A stretch of 56,079 bases of DNA from Chloroflexota bacterium. Its GTDB lineage: Bacteria > Chloroflexota > Anaerolineae > Anaerolineales > UBA4823. Below are positions 49,159 to 56,079 of the stretch, piece by piece; within the stretch, counting starts at the first letter, position 1, and the number at the start of each line of letters is the position of its first letter. The notes under the pieces are model-generated. The model did no database searches and was not told the DNA's origin. It saw only the letters and a list, made by a program, of their open reading frames with translations. Location of the stretch: contig JAAYXE010000184.1 of NCBI GenBank assembly GCA_012516075.1, positions 1 to 56,079 on the forward strand, written 5' to 3'. A program made the position numbers and the translations under genes.

Positions 49159-50292
49159 ATGAGCGCCTGGCCAGGTAAATATGTCATCGGGCTGACAGGC
49201 AATATTGCTACGGGGAAAAGCGTCGTCCGCAAAATGCTGGAACACCTGGGGGCGTATGGAATTGATGCTGATGCACTGGCGCACCGTGTCATCGCGCAGG
49301 GAGCGCCCGGATACCAGCCGGTTGTGGAGACCTTTGGCACCTGGATCCTTGATGAAGACGGGCAGATCAACCGGGGCCGGTTAGGACGCATTGTATTCTC
49401 AGACCCGCAGGCGCTGGCCCGGCTCGAAGGCATTATCCATCCCTTTGTCGGTCAGGCGGTCGATATCCTCATCCGGCGCTCGAAACATGCGGTCATTGTG
49501 CTGGAGGCCATCAAGTTAATCGAATCCGGTCTGCGCGACAAGTGCGACTCGCTGTGGGTTACCTGCGCACCGCCCAACATCCAGCTGGCACGCCTGGTGC
49601 AGCGGCGTGGTATGACCCCGGCAGCCGCCCGCCAGCGGATGGCCGCCCAGCCCCCGCAGGAGGCCAAGGTCAGCGCGGCGGATGTGGTCATCCGCAATGC
49701 GAAATCCTTCGAGGACACCTGGCGCCAGGTGAGCGCCGCCTGGGAAGCACACGTCCCCAGAACGGCGCAAGCAGTTCCGGAGGCAGCCCCCACAGTCAAA
49801 GGCGAGCTCTCCGTCCAGCGCGCTGGCCCGCGCCAGGCGGCTGAGATCGCAGAGTTAATTAACCACCTGAGCGCCGGTGAGAAAAAACTGACACGCAAAG
49901 ACATCATGCAGGCCTTCGGTGAAAAGGCTTTCTTGCTGTTGAAGCACAATGAAAAACCGGCCGGCCTGGTGGGCTGGAAGGTGGAAAACCTGATCGCCCG
50001 CACGGATGATGTTTACCTGGACAGCAGCCTGCCCTTCGGCCCCGCCCTTCAGCTCCTGATGGAAGAGGTCGAGAAGGCGTCGAAGGAGCTGCAGTGTGAA
50101 ATTTCGCTGCTGTTCTTACCCGCAGATAAAGTACGCCAGGAAGACTCCCTGAAATTGCTGGGCTATGAGGTCCGAAGCGTAAAAAGCCTGGGAGTCAGCG
50201 CCTGGCAGGAAGCCGCAGTTGAATCCATGCCAGCCGGTTCTGTAATGCTCTTTAAACAACTGCGCCAGGATAGAGTGCTGCGACCTGTTTAA
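49159..50292 (+). CDS. coaE: Dephospho-CoA kinase fused to a GNAT-like domain
   Basis: 377 residues, against ~200 for ordinary CoaE. Residues 7-200 are dephospho-CoA kinase: P-loop GLTGNIATGKS (11-21), DADALAHRV, the FGTWILDEDG and NRGRLGRIVF motifs, IHPFVGQAV and VLEAIKLIESG. This catalyses the last step of coenzyme A synthesis. Residues about 215-377 form an acetyltransferase-like (GNAT) domain with SVQRAGPRQAAEIAELIN, AFLLLKHNEKPAGLVGWKVEN and a late LKLLGYEVRSV motif, but the R/QxxGxG acetyl-CoA loop is not evident. A fusion of CoA synthesis to a GNAT fold is unusual. ATG 49159 with GGAGG. First gene before cdaA. Confidence 0.88.
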   Translation: MSAWPGKYVIGLTGNIATGKSVVRKMLEHLGAYGIDADALAHRVIAQGAPGYQPVVETFGTWILDEDGQINRGRLGRIVFSDPQALARLEGIIHPFVGQAVDILIRRSKHAVIVLEAIKLIESGLRDKCDSLWVTCAPPNIQLARLVQRRGMTPAAARQRMAAQPPQEAKVSAADVVIRNAKSFEDTWRQVSAAWEAHVPRTAQAVPEAAPTVKGELSVQRAGPRQAAEIAELINHLSAGEKKLTRKDIMQAFGEKAFLLLKHNEKPAGLVGWKVENLIARTDDVYLDSSLPFGPALQLLMEEVEKASKELQCEISLLFLPADKVRQEDSLKLLGYEVRSVKSLGVSAWQEAAVESMPAGSVMLFKQLRQDRVLRPV

Positions 50293-50309
50293 CCGCCGGA
50301 GCAACGAAC

Positions 50310-51203
50310 GTGCTCAACGCTCTTAGAGATCTACTCGACAGTCTCGTCATCATTTTCGAGCGCTTTACCTGGACAGATGCCATTGACCTGTTTCTGGTCA
50401 CGCTGATCATCTACAGCATCCTGATGCTGCTCCGGGGAACACAGGCCATGGTACTCCTGCGCGGCGCTCTGCTGCTGATCGCGCTGATCAGCCTGCTCAC
50501 CTCGCTGCAGATCCTGCCTGCATTTTCCTGGCTGGTGCAGACCACGCTGCCCGCACTGCTGCTGGCTATTCCGGTGATCTTCGCGCCCGAAATCCGCCGT
50601 GCACTGGAACGGCTGGGAAGGGCCGGCGCCCTGCTGCCCGCCGACCAGACCGATTCACGCTCACAGGACACGATCACAGCCATTGTCACTGCGGCATCGC
50701 GCCTTTCGGACCGGCAGCACGGCGCGCTGATCGTCTTACAGCGCCACGACGGCCTGTACGAGTATGCCCAGACCGGAGTTCTCATGGATGCGCGCGTCAC
50801 GCCCGAGCTGCTGCTGCAGGTGTTTTACCCCAACACACCGCTGCATGATGGCGCAGCGATTATATCGGGCAACCGTCTGGTCGCCGCCTCCTGTGTGATG
50901 CCGCTCTCGTCCAGCGGCGTGCTTACCCGCTCCCCCGAGCGCCAGATGGGCCTGCGCCACCGCGCGGCGCTCGGTATTTCGGAGGTGAGTGATGCGGTGG
51001 CCGTGGTAGTTTCCGAGGAGACCGGTTCGATTTCCGTCGTCCACGGAGGACGCATGATCCGCCGCCTGGATGCCGAACGCCTGGAAAATATTCTGCGTGC
51101 CTTTTTCCGCCCGGCGAGAGCCGGGGAGGGGCTGCGGGGTGTGCTGGCCCGCATTCTTCCCGGCTTCATCCCTTCGCCCCAGGAGGAACGCAATGTTGAC
51201 TGA
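50310..51203 (+). CDS. cdaA: Diadenylate cyclase CdaA
   Basis: 297 residues. Makes cyclic di-AMP from two ATP. About three N-terminal membrane helices (IDLFLVTLIIYSILMLL, VLLRGALLLIALISLL, LPALLLAIPVIF) anchor it. The DAC domain has the hallmark DGA in PLHDGAAII (about 180) and RHR in GLRHRAALGISE (about 216), both needed for catalysis. The C-terminal tail is longer than the B. subtilis form. GTG 50310 with GGAG seven bases upstream, 17 bases after coaE; the last 11 bases overlap cdaR, the usual partner. Confidence 0.95.
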   Translation: MLNALRDLLDSLVIIFERFTWTDAIDLFLVTLIIYSILMLLRGTQAMVLLRGALLLIALISLLTSLQILPAFSWLVQTTLPALLLAIPVIFAPEIRRALERLGRAGALLPADQTDSRSQDTITAIVTAASRLSDRQHGALIVLQRHDGLYEYAQTGVLMDARVTPELLLQVFYPNTPLHDGAAIISGNRLVAASCVMPLSSSGVLTRSPERQMGLRHRAALGISEVSDAVAVVVSEETGSISVVHGGRMIRRLDAERLENILRAFFRPARAGEGLRGVLARILPGFIPSPQEERNVD

Positions 51204-52488
51204 TTTTTTCCGCTGGCTGGGGCAGAACGTCGGCAGCCTGCTGCTCGCTTTCATCCTTTCCGTCGTCGTCTGGATCACTGCCCAGGTCAGCGAGGATCCC
51301 AACGAACAGCGGGTATTCCCGCGTAATATCCCCCTCCAGCTGGTTGGCCGGGATGCAGACCTGTTTGTCTATGGGGATATTCCCGACACCGTGCGGGTGA
51401 CCCTTTATGCCCCGCAGTCCGTGTGGACTAGACTGACGAACAATCCCGACTCGGTTGAAGCCTGGATCGACATCAGCGGTCTGGAACCGGGCACCACCCA
51501 TGTCGTGCCGGTAGAGGTACATGTGGACGCACGCGCCGTGCGGGTGGTGCAGGTGCAGCCGGAGTCGGTCAAAGTGACACTCGAACGCCTGGCCAGTAGG
51601 ACCCTGCCTGTGCAGGTGCGGGTGGAAGGGCAGCCGCCGCTGGGCTACCGCACCAGCACCCCTTCTGTCTCCCCGGAGGAAGTGCTGATCACCGGCCCCG
51701 AATCGCTCGTAGAACAGGTCGCCATGGTGCGTGCGACTATTGACATCAGCGGGGCCCGTGAAACCCGTGAAGCCACGGTTCCACTGGAGGCCCTCAACCA
51801 GGACGGCGAAGTCATTACAGATGTCAATATCTCACCCCGTTCGGTAACCGTTACTTCACCCATCAGCCTGCAGGAGAGCTTCAAAAATGTGGCCGTACGG
51901 GTGGTGCGCACCGGTCAGCTCGCTCCCGGCTTCCGGCTCACCAATATCCAGGTTTCCCCGCAGGTCGTCACGGTGTATTCCGAGGACCCGGAACTGGTCA
52001 ACCGGCTCCCGGGTTATGTGGAAACAGAGCCGATTAACCTATCCGGCCTGAGCGACGATGTGGAAATGCGCGTGGCGCTGAACCTGCCCGAAGGCGTTGA
52101 GCTGGTAGAGCGCGAGAGTGTGCTGGTGCAGTTCAGCATTGCGGCGATCGAAGACAGCATCACCGTATCGATCCCCGTGGAGGTGCTTGGTCTTTCCCCC
52201 GACCTGCAGGCAAGGATCTCACCGGCTGAAATTGACGTCATCGTCATCGGTCCGCTGCCCGTACTGGACGGGTTGAACGATGAAAGCTTCCGCGCTGTTG
52301 TTGATCTGAGAGATCTGGGTGTGGGCACGTATCAGCTAACGCCTGAAATCGATCTGGTACCCGATCAGGTCCGGGTGCTGTCGATTACTCCCGATATCGT
52401 AGAGGTCCTCGTTGAACCTGCCGCGGCCCCAACGCCGGGCGCCGGCAGCACGTTTTCCGGATCAAGAGGCACTACAGTTGTTCCATGA
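51193..52488 (+). CDS. cdaR: CdaR-type YbbR-domain regulator of CdaA
   Basis: 431 residues from ATG 51193, with AGGAGGAAC upstream; the longer frame to 51070 is out of context inside cdaA. N-terminal membrane helix (NVGSLLLAFILSVVVWITA), then four YbbR domains outside the membrane with the repeated core I.[GQ]P.[SE]LV-type strands (for example VLITGPESLVEQVAM). The tail is Pro/Ser rich. In characterised bacteria CdaR binds CdaA through the membrane segments and tunes its activity. Overlap with cdaA by 11 bases shows coupling. Followed by der after 12 bases. Confidence 0.93.
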   Translation: MLTDFFRWLGQNVGSLLLAFILSVVVWITAQVSEDPNEQRVFPRNIPLQLVGRDADLFVYGDIPDTVRVTLYAPQSVWTRLTNNPDSVEAWIDISGLEPGTTHVVPVEVHVDARAVRVVQVQPESVKVTLERLASRTLPVQVRVEGQPPLGYRTSTPSVSPEEVLITGPESLVEQVAMVRATIDISGARETREATVPLEALNQDGEVITDVNISPRSVTVTSPISLQESFKNVAVRVVRTGQLAPGFRLTNIQVSPQVVTVYSEDPELVNRLPGYVETEPINLSGLSDDVEMRVALNLPEGVELVERESVLVQFSIAAIEDSITVSIPVEVLGLSPDLQARISPAEIDVIVIGPLPVLDGLNDESFRAVVDLRDLGVGTYQLTPEIDLVPDQVRVLSITPDIVEVLVEPAAAPTPGAGSTFSGSRGTTVVP

Positions 52489-52500
52489 GGCATTTTCAAT

Positions 52501-53874
52501 ATGCGCAAACCTGTTGTAGCGCTTGTCGGTAGACCAAATGTAGGAAAAAGCACACTGTTTAACCGCCTGGCCGAGGAGCGCCTGGCGGTCGTGGATGATG
52601 TGCCGGGGACCACACGCGACCGGCTGGTGGCCGAGGCAGAATGGACCGGCGTCGTTTTCGATGTGATCGACACAGGTGGGATTGACCCGACCCAGGCCGG
52701 CCCCGGTCGGGAACAGGCGCCCCTCTCCATCGGTTCAGCCGAGTTCATTGAACAAATCCGGACCCAGGCCGAGATCGCCATCGAAGAGGCGGACGCGATC
52801 CTCTTCCTCACCGATGCAGACAGCGGTGTGACGCCCGCCGACCGTGAGGTCGCCCAGATCCTGCGCCAGCGCCAGGTTGAGCGCGATGGCAAACTGTGGC
52901 CACCCGTTTTCCTGGTGGTCAACAAAGCCGACAGTGAGGCGCGCCGCATGCAGGCCTACCAGTTCTACGAACTGGGAATGGGGGACCCCTACCCCATTTC
53001 CGCGCTGCACGGCACGGGAACCGGCGACCTGCTCGACGCCCTGGTGGCATCCTTTGAATTTCACGGCGAAGAGAGCGAAGACGAGAGCGTCAAAATCGCC
53101 ATCGTCGGCAAACCGAACGTGGGCAAGTCCAGCCTGCTCAACCGCCTGATCGGCCAGGAGCGCGCCATCGTCAGCCCGCTGGCCGGCACCACCCGGGATG
53201 CCATCGACACACCCATGACGTACGACGGGATCCCGATCACCATCATCGATACAGCGGGGATCCGCCGGCGGGGGCGCATCGAACCCGGTGTGGAGAAGTG
53301 GAGCGTGCTGCGCTCCATGCAGGCCATCGAGCGCTCAGATGTAGCATTGTTAATGGTGGATGCGACCACAGGCATCACAGCGCAGGATGCCCACATCGCC
53401 GGCTACATCCTGGAGCACTGGAAAAGCGTGGTGGTGATCGTCAACAAGTGGGATGCGATCGAAAAAGATTCCCACACCATGGACGAGTACACCCGCCATA
53501 TACGCCAGGAGTTGAACTTCCTGGATTACGTCCCCCTGCTCTTCATCTCAGCTAAAACCGGCCAGCGGGTGGACCAGGTGCTGCCGCTGGCGCTCAAAGT
53601 GCAGGAGGAGCGGCTGGTGCGGCTCTCCACATCGCAGTTAAACCAGATCCTGCAGAACGCCCAGGACACGCACCCCCCGCCATCGCGGGCCGGCCGGCAG
53701 TTGAAAATTTACTACGGCACCCAGGTCCGCAGCGATCCTCCCACTTTTCTGATCTATGTGAACGATCCGAAGCTGTCGCACTTCAGCTATGAGCGCTACC
53801 TGGAAAACCAGCTTCGCCAGGTGTACCCTTACCTGGGTACCCCGATCCGCTTCGTGCTGAAACCGCGCCGCTGA
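52501..53874 (+). CDS. der: GTPase Der (EngA)
   Basis: 457 residues. Two tandem G domains and a KH-like domain, the unique Der plan. First domain: GRPNVGKSTLF, VPGTTRDRL, DTGGI and NKAD. Second: GKPNVGKSSLLNRLIG, LAGTTRDAIDTPM, DTAGIRRRG and NKWDAIE. C-terminal KH-like part from about 370 (RQLKIYYGTQVRSDPPTF). Needed for 50S subunit assembly. Start ATG 52501. A ~25-residue insertion between the two G domains (ESEDESVK region) is within the usual range. Ends 132 bases before lepB, which has its own promoter. Confidence 0.97.
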   Translation: MRKPVVALVGRPNVGKSTLFNRLAEERLAVVDDVPGTTRDRLVAEAEWTGVVFDVIDTGGIDPTQAGPGREQAPLSIGSAEFIEQIRTQAEIAIEEADAILFLTDADSGVTPADREVAQILRQRQVERDGKLWPPVFLVVNKADSEARRMQAYQFYELGMGDPYPISALHGTGTGDLLDALVASFEFHGEESEDESVKIAIVGKPNVGKSSLLNRLIGQERAIVSPLAGTTRDAIDTPMTYDGIPITIIDTAGIRRRGRIEPGVEKWSVLRSMQAIERSDVALLMVDATTGITAQDAHIAGYILEHWKSVVVIVNKWDAIEKDSHTMDEYTRHIRQELNFLDYVPLLFISAKTGQRVDQVLPLALKVQEERLVRLSTSQLNQILQNAQDTHPPPSRAGRQLKIYYGTQVRSDPPTFLIYVNDPKLSHFSYERYLENQLRQVYPYLGTPIRFVLKPRR

Positions 53875-53949
53875 GCCAGGCTGTGCTAACTGCACGGCAT
53901 CACAGTTCAGAAGGCATTACAGGATCAGAAGACAATAATATAATTTCCC

Positions 53950-53978
53950 TTGCCTGTGCTTTGAAGGAGCTTTATAAT
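53950..53978 (+). promoter_or_regulatory. Promoter of lepB
   Basis: TTGCCT (53950-53955), 17-base spacer, TATAAT (53973-53978). The start TTG is 29 bases downstream. Confidence 0.8.
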
Positions 53979-54006
53979 CCTACTGGCATACTGGTAGGAG
54001 GAACTG

Positions 54007-54603
54007 TTGGAGAGCTATCGTACAGACCAGATCCCCGATTCATCGCTTCCCAAGGAAGGCCATTCGGGGTTTCTTCGTTTTTTATTTGATGTTGTTGAAA
54101 CGCTGGTATTATCGGTTTTACTTTTTGCTGGCATCAACGCCGTTTCAGCGCGCATCCGCGTGGATGGCTTCAGCATGGAGCCAACCCTGAAAAGCGGAGA
54201 ATTTGTCATCGTCAATAAACTGGCTTATAAACTGGGAGAACCACAGATTGGCGATGTCATCGTCTTCCACTACCCTCGAGACCCGCAGCAGGAATACATC
54301 AAACGGGTGATCGGCCGGCCGGGGGACCAGGTACAGATCCTGGGTGGAAAGGTGTACGTGAACGGTGAAGAACTGGATGAACCCTACGTCGCAGCGCCGG
54401 CTGCCTATCCAGACCAGGAGACGGTCGTCCCGGAAGGGGCTTTATTTGTTCTGGGCGATAACCGCAATAATTCTTCCGATTCGCACAACTGGGGTACCGT
54501 GCCGCTGGAATATGTGATCGGGAAAGCCGTCTTAATCTACTGGCCGCCGGAGTCATGGGGGTTGATCAACCATCTCACCCCTGCCAGCGCCGCCCGGGAA
54601 TAA
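54007..54603 (+). CDS. lepB: Signal peptidase I
   Basis: 198 residues from TTG 54007, which has GGAGG five bases upstream. Serine-lysine protease removing signal peptides outside the membrane. One N-terminal helix (VVETLVLSVLLFAGINAV), catalytic S56 in GFSMEPTL and K99 in IKRVIGRPGD, then the FVLGDNRNNSSDSHNWGTV motif. Length matches the short Gram-positive type. It processes the many signal peptides of the exported proteins in this window. Own promoter. Confidence 0.95.
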   Translation: MESYRTDQIPDSSLPKEGHSGFLRFLFDVVETLVLSVLLFAGINAVSARIRVDGFSMEPTLKSGEFVIVNKLAYKLGEPQIGDVIVFHYPRDPQQEYIKRVIGRPGDQVQILGGKVYVNGEELDEPYVAAPAAYPDQETVVPEGALFVLGDNRNNSSDSHNWGTVPLEYVIGKAVLIYWPPESWGLINHLTPASAARE

Positions 54604-54646
54604 TTTCCAGCAGCAGGTTACTGCAGACATACGCCCGCTGCAGTGA

Positions 54647-54652
54647 TATACT
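54647..54652 (+). promoter_or_regulatory. -10 box of the YgiT-type gene
   Basis: TATACT nine bases before ATG 54662; with a near -35 (CAGACA) it would give an mRNA starting two or three bases before the start codon. Confidence 0.4.
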
Positions 54653-54661
54653 AGTCAGACC

Positions 54662-54985
54662 ATGAATAGAAAAGGAAAATGGAACATGAAGGAGCTGCCC
54701 TCCACGGCTGAGGACCATCCTGAGAATTCCAACCATTACAGCTCGATCTGCCCCGAATGCCAGACGGGCGCCCTCCGGCTGCGGCGAGTCACCTATTTCA
54801 CCTGGTTGAACCAGGAGCTGATTACGGTGCCCGACTTCCCCGCCTGGGTGTGCGATGTGTGCGGCCGCCGGGAGTATGACACCCGGGCCATAACCTGGTT
54901 GAACACTCTGCTAACCCCCGAAGCCGGCCGCCGGATTCGTTACCGCCGCCGCAACCTGCCGCGCTCACAGCGTCCCCAACCGTAA
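54662..54985 (+). CDS. YgiT/MqsA-type zinc-finger protein
   Basis: 107 residues. Zn ribbon CPECQTGAL ... CDVCGRREYD (CxxC twice) as in the N-terminal half of MqsA antitoxins and short YgiT-type proteins; the FTWLNQELITVPDFPAWVC strand between is typical. The helix-turn-helix that full MqsA has is replaced by a short ~25-residue basic tail (RYRRRNLPRSQRPQ). No mqsR toxin gene is next to it, so a solitary transcription or housekeeping role is as likely as an antitoxin one. The start could also be ATG 54686. Confidence 0.8.
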   Translation: MNRKGKWNMKELPSTAEDHPENSNHYSSICPECQTGALRLRRVTYFTWLNQELITVPDFPAWVCDVCGRREYDTRAITWLNTLLTPEAGRRIRYRRRNLPRSQRPQP

Positions 54986-55011
54986 AGCTGAGATTCCTCT
55001 GTAAGAAAACT

Positions 55012-55038
55012 GACCGGACTCGTTCCTGAGGTCCGGTC
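55012..55038. terminator. Terminator between the YgiT-type and Nudix genes
   Basis: GACCGGAC / GTCCGGTC, eight pairs. On minus it is followed by AGTTTTCTTA, so it mainly serves the Nudix gene. Confidence 0.8.
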
Positions 55039-55052
55039 GTATTATTTAATGA

Positions 55053-55586
55053 TCAGGTGGCCAGCAGCCTGGCGCGTGCCAGGAAGAGTGCGGCCAGGGT
55101 TTTGGCATCTTCAATAGCCCCGCCTTCCGCCAGCTGCAGCGCCCGCCTGGCCGGTATCTTCTCCACCTGCAGGTCCTCGTCGTCGTCCGCCTGCAGGGGA
55201 TCGGGGTAAAGGCCGGTGGCCAGGAAGACGTCCATTCGCTCGGTGGAATAACCGGGTGCCAGGAAAAAGCTCCCCAGGTGCTGCAGTCCGGCGGCGGCCA
55301 TCCCGGTCTCTTCGCGGATCTCGCGCCCGGCAGCAGCCTCGGCCTCTTCGCCGGGCTCAACCACACCTGCGGGCAGTTCCAGGATCTCCCGGCCGGCCGG
55401 ATGACGGTACTGGCGCACAAAAAGGATGTTCCCCTGGTCGTCCAGCGGAACCAGGGTTACTGCGCCGTGGTGAAAAACGACATCGATCTGCACCGGGCGG
55501 CCGTCGGGCATACGCACAAGTTCTTTGTGCACGTCGAACACGCGCCCGTGATAAACCTCTTCTCGCTCCAGGACTTCAAACGCCAT
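55053..55586 (-). CDS. Nudix hydrolase, ADP-ribose pyrophosphatase type
   Basis: 177 residues from ATG 55586, preceded by GGAGGTGCAC; a GTG six bases earlier is in frame but within the RBS. Nudix box complete: GVVEPGEEAEAAAGREIREE followed by TGM, matching Gx5Ex7REUxEExGU. A proline about 15 residues later (FFLAPGYSTERM) is the mark of ADP-ribose pyrophosphatases (NudF). Splits ADP-ribose to AMP and ribose-5-P. N-terminal FEVLEREEVYHGRVFDV is the usual NudF domain start. A terminator hairpin ends two bases before its Shine-Dalgarno. Confidence 0.93.
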   Translation of the reverse strand: MAFEVLEREEVYHGRVFDVHKELVRMPDGRPVQIDVVFHHGAVTLVPLDDQGNILFVRQYRHPAGREILELPAGVVEPGEEAEAAAGREIREETGMAAAGLQHLGSFFLAPGYSTERMDVFLATGLYPDPLQADDDEDLQVEKIPARRALQLAEGGAIEDAKTLAALFLARARLLAT

Positions 55587-55597
55587 GTGCACCTCCG

Positions 55598-55638
55598 AAA
55601 AAAAACTGGAGCAGCCGGAAAAATCCAGGCTACTCCAG
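55598..55638 (-). terminator. Terminator directly upstream of the Nudix RBS
   Basis: On minus CTGGAGTAGCCTGG, loop ATTTTT, CCGGCTGCTCCAG, then T8, whose last T is one base before the GGAGG. Likely the end of the LysM gene transcript, but placed like an attenuator. Confidence 0.8.
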
Positions 55639-55668
55639 CAGATTGTATCATCACAGAGGCCGTTCAGC

Positions 55669-55730
55669 CTCCCGTTTTGCTCAGGGGATGTTGATCACCC
55701 TCCCGTTTTGCTCAGGGGATGTTGATCACC
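55669..55730. repeat. 31 bp perfect tandem duplication at the LysM gene end
   Basis: CTCCCGTTTTGCTCAGGGGA... of 31 bases occurs twice in direct contact (55669-55699 and 55700-55730). The right copy holds the stop codon of the LysM gene; the left copy is downstream of it on minus and repeats the same coding end out of frame. 31 is not a multiple of three. Confidence 0.9.
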
Positions 55731-56079
55731 TGTCCTGGGGTCAGCGAGAAGGGTGCGCTCAGGTTGTTCGCAAAGGCGATCGCTTCCGGTGAGACGTCGC
55801 CGTACTGGCAGGCGATGGAATAGATGGTCTCACCCGACTGTACGGTATGTGTGGTGGGGTGGCTGCGGAGCACCCGGTCACCGCGGAAGGGATTGCCCGT
55901 CTGCGGGATCGTGAGCGTCGTCCCGGCTCCAGGCCGAGAGTTCAGGCCGAGCCCGCTGGCGTTGAGCAGCTCATACTGGTCGACATTGAAGCGGCGCGCG
56001 ATGCAGAAGGGGAACTCTCCGCTGCGCAGTGTGTAGGTAGCCGGCAGCCCCGGGGTCGGGGTAGGTACGGTGATGCTGG
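55712..56079 (-). CDS. LysM-domain protein (5' end outside window)
   Basis: On minus the frame runs from the window edge to TGA at 55714. It encodes about 122 residues with two LysM domains: FPFCIARRFNVDQYELLNAS and HTVQSGETIYSIACQYGD, each ending in a TLTIP or VINIP strand. LysM binds N-acetylglucosamine in peptidoglycan. The second domain carries Cys instead of the usual residue (IACQYG). A Thr/Pro linker (SITVPTPTPGLP) precedes them, so the upstream part is an exported protein. Its end is followed by the tandem duplication. Confidence 0.85.
   Translation of the reverse strand, partial: SITVPTPTPGLPATYTLRSGEFPFCIARRFNVDQYELLNASGLGLNSRPGAGTTLTIPQTGNPFRGDRVLRSHPTTHTVQSGETIYSIACQYGDVSPEAIAFANNLSAPFSLTPGQVINIP

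Noticed and set aside
1..56079. CRISPR arrays, insertion sequences, integrases, rRNA genes
   Set aside because: None seen. The only direct repeat of note is the 31 bp pair at 55669, and the Thr/Pro linker repeats are coding.

Overview
The window reads as a stretch of chromosome from a Gram-positive-like, GC-rich environmental bacterium. It most resembles Chloroflexota, probably class Anaerolineae. This is inference from gene content: lipoproteins with long Thr/Pro linkers, a class E-type sortase, a gingipain-type protease, a T-box leader, CdaA/CdaR, ThrRS without a TGS domain, DUF951, RIO kinase and Eis-like GNATs together. No 16S rRNA gene, phage, insertion sequence or CRISPR array is visible. 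It looks like ordinary chromosome rather than an island.

Layout. 1-2500: 3' part of a hybrid histidine kinase. 2560-3937 (minus): RIO-family kinase behind a leader-peptide attenuator. 3960-9356 (minus): cell-surface block of sortase, C25 protease and a Thr/Pro-linker secreted protein. 9898-12730: tiny membrane protein, uvrC and a divergent pncC/cinA. 12812-16707 (minus): metG with a Met-codon leader, primary sigma factor, DUF177. 16919-20577 (plus): rdgB, NarL-type histidine kinase, membrane protein, hydrolase. 20623-25336 (plus): tRNA-Val, a secreted two-repeat protein, T-box/thrS, then infC-rpmI-rplT. 25467-28964: DUF1232, sugar dehydrogenase-like lipoprotein, M1 peptidase lipoprotein. 29050-34502: a second leader-peptide attenuator, then a degenerate ABC ATPase and a run of GNAT acetyltransferases with a HAD phosphatase. 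34637-40667: phosphodiesterase, then minus-strand ilvE, pgi/pmi, rsmI, NBR1-like lipoprotein, glycosyltransferase, DUF951. 40823-44256: site-2 protease, HD protein, TyrA-like dehydrogenase, kbl. 45010-48924: a circularly permuted oligopeptide-binding lipoprotein with two permeases. 49159-54603: coaE-GNAT fusion, cdaA, cdaR, der, lepB. 54662-56079: YgiT-type zinc protein, Nudix hydrolase, 3' part of a LysM protein.

The most notable signal is regulatory. Upstream of the RIO kinase (minus strand) and of the ABC/GNAT cluster (plus strand), about 25 kb apart, sit two cassettes of the same design. Each has a TTGACR-N17-TAAACT promoter and a strong Shine-Dalgarno followed directly by a GCGCAC element. 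A 19- or 30-codon leader ORF follows, and its last codons carry GTGCGCC. Then come two tandem intrinsic terminators that share nearly the same 5' arm. The GTGCGCC element can pair either with the SD-flanking element or with the first terminator. If the first terminator is opened, its freed 3' arm can pair with the 5' arm of the second. This predicts ribosome-dependent attenuation with a two-terminator relay. The downstream genes (RIO kinase, ABC protein, RimI/RimL- and Eis-like acetyltransferases) would suit a response to translation stress or antibiotics. A third, simpler leader with the codons Met-Met-Ala-Met precedes metG. thrS in contrast uses a classical T-box.
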